From CAZPCT01 sp964585325 (GTDB lineage Bacteria > Patescibacteriota > Minisyncoccia > JACQLN01 > CAZPCT01): a stretch of 10,883 nt of DNA. A program made the position numbers and the translations under genes. Below are positions 5,273 through 10,572 of this stretch, in pieces. The stretch covers positions 1 through 10,883 of the forward strand of contig CAZPCT010000043.1 in assembly GCA_964585325.1 (NCBI GenBank). Direction: 5' to 3'. How positions within the stretch are numbered: the stretch's first letter is position 1; every line of letters begins with the position of its first letter. The notes beneath the pieces were generated by a model. The model searched no databases and was not told the origin of the DNA. It was given only the letters and a program-made list of their open reading frames with translations.

Positions 5273-5287
5273 CGGCGCATCTATTTA

Positions 5288-5316
5288 TTGACGCAACGGG
5301 GTAAAGTTGATATTCT
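5288..5316 (+). promoter_or_regulatory. Promoter of the rpsL-rpsG-fusA operon
   Basis: TTGACG (5288-5293), 17 bp, TATTCT (5311-5316) preceded by TGA (extended -10). The start would fall near 5323, leaving only about 6 nt before the rpsL ATG at 5329. This permits transcription of the str genes independently of rpmB and the tRNA. Confidence 0.55.
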
Positions 5317-5328
5317 TCACATTCGGAT

Positions 5329-5742
5329 ATGCCCACAATTAATCAATTAGTCAGAAAAGGACGAACGAAGCCAAAGCGCAAGGATACGTCTCCCGCGCTC
5401 TCTTTTTCATACAATACTCTTAAAAATAGGTATGTGCAGTACAATTCACCGTTCAAGCGTGGTGTATGTGTACAGGTGCGCACCATGACACCTAAAAAGC
5501 CAAACTCCGCTCTTCGTAAAATCGCGCGGGTGCGGCTTTCAAACAGCATGGAGGTCACCGCCTATATTCCCGGTGAAGGCCACAACCTACAAGAGCACTC
5601 CGTGGTGTTGTTGCGCGGCGGACGGGTAAAAGACCTTCCTGGTATTCGGTACCACATTATTCGCGGTGTTTTGGATACGGAAGGTGTCCAGGGAAGAAAC
5701 CAGCGCCGGTCAAAATACGGAACTAAGAAACCAAAGAAGTAA
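5329..5742 (+). CDS. rpsL: Ribosomal protein uS12
   Basis: Small-subunit decoding-centre protein. T-P-K-K-P-N-S-A-L-R-K (residues 54-64) and G-G-R-V-K-D-L-P-G (97-105) carry the lysines and the conserved Asp (here 102) known as the streptomycin-response and methylthiolation sites, all wild type. G-E-G-H-N-L-Q-E-H (82-90) is conserved. At 137 residues it is about 13 longer than the E. coli protein. The extra sequence lies between P-A-L and K-R-G-V-C (about residues 25-41) and is rich in Tyr, Asn and Ser. No SD is seen, and the predicted leader is very short. It is the first gene of the str operon; rpsG follows after 3 nt. Confidence 0.97.
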   Translation: MPTINQLVRKGRTKPKRKDTSPALSFSYNTLKNRYVQYNSPFKRGVCVQVRTMTPKKPNSALRKIARVRLSNSMEVTAYIPGEGHNLQEHSVVLLRGGRVKDLPGIRYHIIRGVLDTEGVQGRNQRRSKYGTKKPKK

Positions 5743-5745
5743 TAC

Positions 5746-6216
5746 ATGGCACGCAGAAAGAGACAACCAGCACGCCAGTTGGAGGCAGACCGCAAGTACA
5801 GCAGTGTGCTTGTGGCAAAGTTTATCAACGCGGTTATGAAAGACGGCAAGAAAACCACAGCTGAGCGTATTGTCTATGAGGCGCTTGTGCGCGCGGAGAA
5901 AAAAGGGAAGAAGCCTGGCCTTGAGATTTTTGAAGAGGCTATCAAAAATATCTCACCCAACGTGGAGATAAAATCCCGCCGTGTGGGCGGTGCTTCCTAT
6001 CAGGTGCCACGCGAGGTGCGGGGTGAGCGCAAGACCACGCTCGCATTCAGATGGCTGCTGCAGATTACACGGGCAGGAAAGGGTGCTCCCATGGCTGAGC
6101 GCATGGCAAACGAACTTTTGGCCGCATCCAAAAACGAGGGCGCTGTCATTAAAAAGAAGATGGATACTCACCGTATGGCTGAGGCGAACCGCGCGTTTGC
6201 GCACTTTAGCTGGTAA
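5746..6216 (+). CDS. rpsG: Ribosomal protein uS7
   Basis: Primary 16S rRNA-binding protein that nucleates assembly of the 30S head. At 156 residues it has the standard length. The start M-A-R-R-K-R-Q, the conserved V-G-G-A-S-Y-Q-V-P-R-E-V loop (about residues 80-91), the R-W-L-L segment, and the C-terminal H-R-M-A-E-A-N-R-A-F-A-H-F-S-W are all present. It begins 3 nt after the rpsL stop and ends 5 nt before fusA. No clear SD precedes it, so translation is probably coupled to rpsL. Confidence 0.97.
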   Translation: MARRKRQPARQLEADRKYSSVLVAKFINAVMKDGKKTTAERIVYEALVRAEKKGKKPGLEIFEEAIKNISPNVEIKSRRVGGASYQVPREVRGERKTTLAFRWLLQITRAGKGAPMAERMANELLAASKNEGAVIKKKMDTHRMAEANRAFAHFSW

Positions 6217-6221
6217 GAGCA

Positions 6222-8351
6222 ATGGCCAGAGATTATTCTGTAGAGAAAACACGAAATATTGGCATCGCTGCCCATATTGACGCCGGCAAAACCACGGTTA
6301 CCGAGCGTATTTTGTTTTACACGGGCGTCTCCCACAAAATAGGGGAGGTGCACGAAGGAGAGGCTGTTATGGACTGGATGGAGCAGGAACGAGAGCGTGG
6401 TATCACCATCACCTCTGCTGCTACCACGTGCTTCTGGATTCCGCAGGCGGACAAGGCGGCAGACATGAGCCCGGAAGAGCGAAAAGAGAAGGAGTATCGT
6501 ATCAATATTATTGACACACCGGGTCACGTGGACTTTACGGTTGAGGTGGAGCGCTCGCTCCGCGTGCTGGACGGCGCGGTGGTTGTCTTTGATGGCGTGG
6601 CGGGTGTTGAGCCGCAGTCAGAGACGGTGTGGCGCCAGGCAGAAAAGTATGAAGTGCCGCGCATCTGTTTTATAAACAAGCTTGACCGCGTGGGGGCATC
6701 ATTTGAAAAATCATATGCCTCCATTCTTGACCGGCTTACCAAAAAGGCGGTACGGGCCCAATTGCCTATTGGAGAAGAGGCTGCGCACGAGGGTGTGGTG
6801 GACCTGCTTACCATGAAGGCGTACCACTATGTTGGCGAGCATGGGCAGACGGTGGAGGTCTCAGACGTACCAGAGGAGATGAAAGAGGCCGCCGGGAGCG
6901 CTCGGCATGAACTTATTGAAAAGATTGTGGAGACAGACGAGAAGCTTATGGAAAAATACCTTGCCGGAAACGAGCCCTCGCTTGAGGAACTTCGGCAGGG
7001 TCTCCGGGCGGCAGTCATTGCAAATAACGTTATCCCGGTGTTCACCGGCTCTGCGCTCAAAGACAAGGGCGTGCAGAACCTTTTGGACGCAGTCATCTAC
7101 TATTTACCAAATCCGCACGAGCTTCCCCCAGTCACAGGGACAAACCCAACTACGGGTGAGGAGGAGACGCGTGAGGTAAAAGATGACGCGCCGTTTTCCG
7201 CACTTGCGTTCAAGATAGCCACAGACCCGTACGTAGGACAGCTTTCGTACTTTCGTGTTTATTCCGGAACGCTTACGGCAGGCTCATACGTCTACAACGT
7301 GAACAAGGAGCAGAAGGAGCGCATTGGCCGTATTCTTCGTATGCATGCGAACACGCGGGAAGAGGTGAAGGAGATACACGCCGGTGGCATTGGCGCCGCG
7401 GTGGGACTTAAAGTGACAAAGACGGGTGATACGCTCTCAGACGAGAATCACCCTATTTTACTTGAAGAGATAACGTTTCCAGAGCCGGTTATTTCTCTTC
7501 GCGTTGAACCCAAGACGAAGGCTGACCAGGAGAAAATGGGTGAGGCGCTTCGCCGTTTGGCAGATGAGGACCCAACGTTCCGCATTCGCGGTGACGAAGA
7601 GACAGGAGAGACCATCATTTCCGGCATGGGTGAGCTGCATCTAGAAATTATTGTTGACCGTATGAAGCGGGAGTTTTCTGTTGAAGCAAACGTGGGCCGG
7701 CCGCAGGTGGCCTACAAAGAGACGATTACTGCTGAGGCGCAGGCGGAGACGAAGTACATACGCCAGACAGGTGGTAGAGGGCAGTATGGCCACGTCTATC
7801 TACGCGTGCGTCCCCGTGAGGCAGGCGAGGGCTACGAATTTATCAACGCTATTAAAGGAGGGGTTATTCCACAGGAATTCATTCCGGCGGTTGAAAAGGG
7901 TGTTAAAGAAGCATTGGAGCGGGGTGTTATTGCGGGCTACCCTCTACAGGACGTTGAGGTTGAGCTCTATGACGGCTCATACCACGATGTGGACTCCTCT
8001 GAAGCCGCGTTCAAGATAGCAGGTTCCATGGTGCTGCAAGAAGCAGTACGGAGAGCAAGTCCTATCTTGCTTGAGCCTATTATGAAAGTTGAGGTGACTA
8101 CGCCTGAAGACTTTGCGGGCGACGTGTCAGGTGACCTTTCTTCCCGCAGGGCGCGTATTGAAAAAATGGAACCGCGAGGCATAGACCTTAAGGTGGTGGA
8201 CGCGCAGGTGCCGCTTTCAGAGATGTTTGGCTACGTAACACAGCTTCGGTCTATGACCCAGGGGAGAGGGACGTCCGTTATGGAATTTGACCATTATGGC
8301 GAGGTGCCCCGTAACGTGGCGGAAGAGGTGATTGCGGGAAGACAGAAATAA
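6222..8351 (+). CDS. fusA: Elongation factor G
   Basis: GTPase that drives translocation and, with RRF, ribosome recycling. At 709 residues it has the normal length. G1 is A-H-I-D-A-G-K-T-T (17-25), G2 is R-G-I-T-I (59-63), G3 is D-T-P-G-H (98-102) and G4 is N-K-L-D (152-155). The G' insert, domains II to V and the conserved C-terminal S-M-T-Q-G-R-G region are intact. A charged stretch between G2 and G3 (about residues 76-92) is slightly longer than in E. coli. The start codon is 5 nt after the rpsG stop with only a weak AAGAG, so coupling is likely. tuf does not follow; a hairpin-rich zone and a leftward two-gene cassette do. Confidence 0.98.
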   Translation: MARDYSVEKTRNIGIAAHIDAGKTTVTERILFYTGVSHKIGEVHEGEAVMDWMEQERERGITITSAATTCFWIPQADKAADMSPEERKEKEYRINIIDTPGHVDFTVEVERSLRVLDGAVVVFDGVAGVEPQSETVWRQAEKYEVPRICFINKLDRVGASFEKSYASILDRLTKKAVRAQLPIGEEAAHEGVVDLLTMKAYHYVGEHGQTVEVSDVPEEMKEAAGSARHELIEKIVETDEKLMEKYLAGNEPSLEELRQGLRAAVIANNVIPVFTGSALKDKGVQNLLDAVIYYLPNPHELPPVTGTNPTTGEEETREVKDDAPFSALAFKIATDPYVGQLSYFRVYSGTLTAGSYVYNVNKEQKERIGRILRMHANTREEVKEIHAGGIGAAVGLKVTKTGDTLSDENHPILLEEITFPEPVISLRVEPKTKADQEKMGEALRRLADEDPTFRIRGDEETGETIISGMGELHLEIIVDRMKREFSVEANVGRPQVAYKETITAEAQAETKYIRQTGGRGQYGHVYLRVRPREAGEGYEFINAIKGGVIPQEFIPAVEKGVKEALERGVIAGYPLQDVEVELYDGSYHDVDSSEAAFKIAGSMVLQEAVRRASPILLEPIMKVEVTTPEDFAGDVSGDLSSRRARIEKMEPRGIDLKVVDAQVPLSEMFGYVTQLRSMTQGRGTSVMEFDHYGEVPRNVAEEVIAGRQK

Positions 8352-8356
8352 GGTGC

Positions 8357-8372
8357 GCCGCCCCTAGGCGGC
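8357..8372. other. Hairpin immediately after fusA
   Basis: GCCGCC (8357-8362), loop CCTA, GGCGGC (8367-8372). It begins 5 nt after the fusA stop and lacks a U-tract. It may protect the mRNA 3' end or assist the terminator 28 bp further on. Confidence 0.5.
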
Positions 8373-8399
8373 TTCAGTTATGCTTCGCTTTTAGGTACA

Positions 8400-8420
8400 A
8401 CCGCCCAGTGGGCGGTCTTT
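8400..8420 (+). terminator. Intrinsic terminator of the str operon
   Basis: ACCGCCC (8400-8406), loop AGT, GGGCGGT (8410-8416), then CTTTAGTTT. A GC-rich 7-bp stem with an imperfect U-rich tail on the plus strand only. It would end fusA transcription and separate it from tuf. Confidence 0.7.
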
Positions 8421-8426
8421 AGTTTC

Positions 8427-8450
8427 ACGTACATACGTTCGTATGTACGT
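8427..8450. repeat. 11-bp inverted repeat (24-nt palindrome-like element)
   Basis: ACGTACATACG (8427-8437), TT, CGTATGTACGT (8440-8450): perfect arms with a 2-base centre, built of alternating purine-pyrimidine steps. It sits between the two converging terminators. It is unlike them in base composition and has no U-tail. It could be a protein-binding site or an insertion scar. Confidence 0.5.
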
Positions 8451-8460
8451 ACCTGTATAA

Positions 8461-8513
8461 CGAAAAGCCGCCCGATGGTGTCTGGGAAGCTTCCCGCTTC
8501 CGCACCGGGCGGC
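8461..8513 (-). terminator. Intrinsic terminator of the leftward membrane-protein cassette
   Basis: GCCGCCCG (8467-8474) pairs with CGGGCGGC (8506-8513). The interior contains the perfect palindrome GGGAAGCTTCCC (8484-8495). Read on the minus strand the hairpin is followed by TTTTCGTT. It lies 29 bp beyond the stop codon of the 8542-9438 gene. Confidence 0.7.
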
Positions 8514-8541
8514 AGGTACTACTGTTGTGGGGTGGTGGTGC

Positions 8542-9438
8542 TCAGGTCCCCAAGGGATCCCACGAATCTGTTGCGGGAATCTCCTCTGGGGAAGGGATGG
8601 GGCCACGTTGGAGTGCTTGGTTCAGTAGGAGTTCGTTTCCGATCTCCAGGAACGGGCCGGGGTGCCCGGCGCACCAGATCTCCACGAAGATCTCCTCGCG
8701 AGACACCCAGCCGTTGCACCCTTCGCTCGGGTATTTCGGGCCGGATGGGAACTCTATAAACGTGTCCACGATGGTGAGGGACTGGAGCGGGAAGGCGAGC
8801 TCGGCGTACTCGATCGCGCCGAACCACAGCTTCTCTAGGCGGCTCACCTTCACCACCCGCTGCTCCTCGTCCACCTGCACCACGATCTTGGAAAAGACCT
8901 TCTGGTGCAGGAGCATGTCGGGTAGCGGAGTGTTCATGGGCGCCGCTGCCGGTGACCCGACCTCGGGCTCTTGGTAACCCGGACCCCCCGCACGGGACCC
9001 TTCTCCGCACGCCGAGACGAGCGTGGCGATGAGGATCAGGGCGCCGATGGTCGTGTGGCCTCGCATGCTCTCGCAGAGCTGGGTGAATCGTGGGGTCAGA
9101 AGACCACACATTATGACGACGAGTCCACCGAAGGTGAGCACGGCGTTGTACTCCGTGCTGAACAAAGGCCCCGAGATGAAACTCACTAGTCCAACTCCGA
9201 TGAGGGTGAAAGTCACCTTGCCGACGGAACAACTGGACCCACTTCTCATCCAGAGGAAGAGGGCGCCGTAGGCTGCGAACAGCAGGCCCACAATTCCCAG
9301 GACCGCCACCACGGCCCTCAATGCTCCTTCTTCCGTAAGAGGCAGGGTATTGGCGCTCGCGCAGGCGGCGAACAACCCCACCAGAAGCAGGTAAAGGCAG
9401 ATGAACAGAGACGGGCTGTTGCGCGTATCCTCTTTCAT
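8542..9438 (-). CDS. Hypothetical five-helix membrane protein with internal lipobox-like segment and extracytoplasmic domain (second of pair)
   Basis: A 298-residue protein of unknown function. Predicted helices are at about residues 11-29, 40-64, 75-93, 99-114 and 128-143. Short basic loops (R65, K74, R117, R126) face the cytoplasm, and the C-terminal domain lies outside. The fifth helix begins at Met125 with M-R-G-H and ends in L-V-S-A-C144, which looks like a lipoprotein signal and lipobox. An internal start at Met125 (9066) is therefore possible. After C144 comes a Gly/Pro/Ala-rich linker, then a soluble domain with Cys241 and Cys256 that could form a disulfide. The ATG at 9438 has GAGGT five bases upstream inside a 39-bp leader shared with the upstream gene. 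The topology matches that of the upstream gene. Base composition is clearly GC-richer than the str genes. I recognise no family. Confidence 0.7.
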   Translation of the reverse strand: MKEDTRNSPSLFICLYLLLVGLFAACASANTLPLTEEGALRAVVAVLGIVGLLFAAYGALFLWMRSGSSCSVGKVTFTLIGVGLVSFISGPLFSTEYNAVLTFGGLVVIMCGLLTPRFTQLCESMRGHTTIGALILIATLVSACGEGSRAGGPGYQEPEVGSPAAAPMNTPLPDMLLHQKVFSKIVVQVDEEQRVVKVSRLEKLWFGAIEYAELAFPLQSLTIVDTFIEFPSGPKYPSEGCNGWVSREEIFVEIWCAGHPGPFLEIGNELLLNQALQRGPIPSPEEIPATDSWDPLGT

Positions 9439-9443
9439 TCCTT

Positions 9444-9482
9444 ACCTCTTTCTTCTGCGCCCCGCCAATGGTGGGACTGGTT
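9444..9482 (-). repeat. Leader repeat copy 1 (hairpin plus SD)
   Basis: 39 bp, identical at 36 positions to 10283-10321. On the minus strand it reads AACCAGTCCCACC-ATT-GGCGGG and ends in AAAGAGGT, the SD region of the 8542-9438 gene. This copy has one mismatch in the 6-bp stem. Confidence 0.85.
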
Positions 9483-9503
9483 TGTGGTGTGCTTCTGTCG
9501 TGA

Positions 9504-9545
9504 CTGAACCTGGAAAGCTCAACTTGGTAAGCTCTTTAGGTTCAG
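9504..9545. other. Intercistronic hairpin 1
   Basis: CTGAACCT (9504-9511) pairs with AGGTTCAG (9538-9545). AAAG (9514-9517) pairs with CTTT (9534-9537), leaving a 2-nt bulge. It lies in the gap between the two leftward membrane-protein genes. Confidence 0.5.
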
Positions 9546-9564
9546 CCCGACCGGTGTGGTCGGG
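9546..9564. other. Intercistronic hairpin 2
   Basis: CCCGACC (9546-9552), loop GGTGT, GGTCGGG (9558-9564). It directly abuts the preceding hairpin. Confidence 0.5.
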
Positions 9565-9585
9565 GGAGGGTACAAATCTGCACAT

Positions 9586-9615
9586 CCGCTGGCGATATTT
9601 CTTTATCGCCAGCGG
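9586..9615. other. Intercistronic hairpin 3, 3' end of the upstream membrane-protein gene
   Basis: CCGCTGGCGATA (9586-9597) and TATCGCCAGCGG (9604-9615) form a perfect 12-bp stem with a 6-nt loop, 18 bp beyond the stop codon of the 9634-10278 gene. There is no U-tract on the minus strand, so it is more likely an mRNA 3'-end or processing element than a strong intrinsic terminator. Confidence 0.55.
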
Positions 9616-9633
9616 GGCGAAGGGGGAACTGGG

Positions 9634-10278
9634 TCACCGGCACTCGAGGCGGTGATGGATCTCCGGGTACTTCCTGTTCAGGAAGTCGATCCAGCTGACT
9701 CCCGGCGGCGGGCTATAGCTTATCAGCCAATCGCTTGGAGGCAGAGCGAACCAGCGGTTGTGGCGGCTGGTTTCCGGCTGTAGTGCTGGCCGTGGAAACC
9801 ACTTGCCGTGACCGCTCGCACCGGTCTGGATGGAGACCCATGCGATGCGACACATCGGCTCGCTCTTCTGCACGGGCGCCGAGGCGCACGCCGACGAGAC
9901 GAGCCCGACGAGGAGGAGGAGCGGGAAAATGCTGGAGTGGCTGGCGCGCTTTGTCAGCGCCCCCCTCAACCACATGGCGCCGAATCCGATGGTGAATCCG
10001 GCTCCGGCTACCAGGAGCATCAGTCCCAGCGCGAACGCGGGGAAGGAGTTCTGGCCGGGCCCGGAGCTCAGCTTGAAGCCGACGAACGCGACGGCCAGGC
10101 CGAGGACGCACAACCCCAAGCGGGTGAGGGTGAGGTGCCGCCCCTGCCGCCAGATGTTGTATCCCAACGGGGCGAGGTAGAGCGCGATCGCCATACCTGC
10201 AGCCCACCAGAAGCCGTGCTCCTGGTAGGTGCTCACGACGATGCTGGCGCACACGACGAGCACAAAGAGACCGAACAT
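9634..10278 (-). CDS. Hypothetical five-helix membrane protein with lipobox-like segment and extracytoplasmic domain (first of pair)
   Basis: Function unknown. From the ATG at 10278 it has 214 residues; a GTG at 10284 would add two and is spaced 6 nt from AGGAG. I prefer the ATG because its SD (GAGGT, 4 nt) aligns with that of the downstream gene in the shared leader. Numbered from the GTG, helices are at about 4-19, 26-45, 53-72, 81-104 and 118-132, with basic loops R46-R49 and R107-R113 inside. The fifth helix ends L-V-S-S-A-C133. The remaining 83 residues are Pro- and Trp-rich with Cys145 and Cys215, and would lie outside the membrane. The layout is the same as in the downstream gene although I see little residue identity. 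The coding strand is very GC-rich (for example about 70% over 9841-9900). No family is recognised. Confidence 0.7.
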   Translation of the reverse strand: MFGLFVLVVCASIVVSTYQEHGFWWAAGMAIALYLAPLGYNIWRQGRHLTLTRLGLCVLGLAVAFVGFKLSSGPGQNSFPAFALGLMLLVAGAGFTIGFGAMWLRGALTKRASHSSIFPLLLLVGLVSSACASAPVQKSEPMCRIAWVSIQTGASGHGKWFPRPALQPETSRHNRWFALPPSDWLISYSPPPGVSWIDFLNRKYPEIHHRLECR

Positions 10279-10282
10279 GGCC

Positions 10283-10321
10283 ACCTCTTTCTCCTACGCC
10301 CCGCCAATGGCGGGACTGGTT
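10283..10321 (-). repeat. Leader repeat copy 2 (hairpin plus SD)
   Basis: 39 bp, 36/39 identical to 9444-9482. On the minus strand it contains the perfect hairpin CCCGCC-ATT-GGCGGG followed by GTAGGAGAAAGAGGT, which holds two SD-like motifs for the gene starting at 10278 or 10284. Confidence 0.85.
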
Positions 10322-10323
10322 GA

Positions 10324-10356
10324 AAATTCGTGCCAAAAGAGCTTCTCAAATTCGTG
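10324..10356. repeat. Direct repeat AAATTCGTG
   Basis: AAATTCGTG occurs at 10324-10332 and 10348-10356. Both lie within the predicted 5' leader or start region of the leftward cassette transcript. Role unknown. Confidence 0.4.
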
Positions 10357-10359
10357 TAA

Positions 10360-10389
10360 ATAGTACAATAGTTACGCTCGCCTTGTCAA
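10360..10389 (-). promoter_or_regulatory. Promoter of the leftward membrane-protein cassette
   Basis: On the minus strand a perfect TTGACA (10389-10384), an 18-bp spacer, and TACTAT (10365-10360). The start falls near 10353, giving a leader of about 75 nt that contains the repeated hairpin/SD element. It is divergent from the tuf promoter. Confidence 0.6.
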
Positions 10390-10406
10390 TTGCCAGGAAC
10401 TTGCGC

Positions 10407-10425
10407 GTAAAAAGGGCCTTTTTAC
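10407..10425. promoter_or_regulatory. 19-bp palindrome upstream of the tuf -35
   Basis: GTAAAAAGG-G-CCTTTTTAC: 9-bp perfect arms around one base, ending 2 bp before the tuf -35 box and 18 bp from the cassette -35. The position fits an operator or activator site acting on both divergent promoters, or an UP-like A/T-rich element. Confidence 0.45.
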
Positions 10426-10427
10426 TG

Positions 10428-10456
10428 TTGACACATAAAAGGGGCTACGCTACAAT
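10428..10456 (+). promoter_or_regulatory. Strong sigma70-type promoter of tuf
   Basis: Perfect TTGACA (10428-10433), 17 bp, TACAAT (10451-10456). It predicts a start at A10463 and a leader of about 110 nt. It shows that tuf is transcribed on its own here and not from the str promoter. Confidence 0.8.
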
Positions 10457-10462
10457 ACCGCT

Positions 10463-10530
10463 ACTTAACTGAAGACGCTTCATATTCTGCGTAAAGAGCG
10501 CAGCTCCTGCTGTGTTCTGCGCATGTTAAG
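10463..10530 (+). promoter_or_regulatory. Structured 5' leader of tuf, candidate cis-regulatory RNA
   Basis: The RNA would begin at the edge of a closing helix, CTTAAC (10464-10469) with GTTAAG (10525-10530). Inside are TGAAG-ACG-CTTCA (10470-10482) and a choice: CTGCG (10487-10491) with CGCAG (10499-10503), or GCGCAG (10498-10503) with CTGCGC (10517-10522). The two options share bases and exclude each other. The unit is not a known riboswitch class to my eye. Confidence 0.45.
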
Positions 10531-10533
10531 AAA

Positions 10534-10569
10534 CACATAGAGATCACATAAAAATCACATAAACACATA
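10534..10569 (+). repeat. Four CACATA repeats before the tuf start codon
   Basis: CACATA occurs at 10534-10539, 10545-10550, 10556-10561 and 10564-10569, in an A-rich tract with no SD. It would leave the ribosome-landing region unstructured. Confidence 0.6.
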
Positions 10570-10572
10570 ATC

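Noticed and set aside
5004..5350. ORFs on both strands overlapping the rpmB 3' end and the tRNA
   Set aside because: They are explained by open frames through the tRNA and bL28 and have no independent coding signal.
8475..9232. Overlapping ORFs in other frames across the second cassette gene (rightward 8525-8977, leftward 8519-9232)
   Set aside because: They are low-complexity Arg/Pro/Gly/Ser sequences without domains. The 8542-9438 frame has a coherent topology, lipobox and SD.
9444..10321. Integron attC sites or a CRISPR array suggested by the repeated hairpins
   Set aside because: There are only two copies 839 bp apart, each tied to a start codon, with no integrase-type core sites, no regular spacers and no cas or integrase gene in the window.
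9808..10323. A 171-codon rightward ORF, rich in Glu, Arg, Gly and Pro, opposite the first cassette gene
   Set aside because: Its composition is that of an antisense frame of a GC-rich gene, it ends in translated leader repeat, and it lacks an RBS. The minus frame gives clean membrane helices with positive-inside loops.
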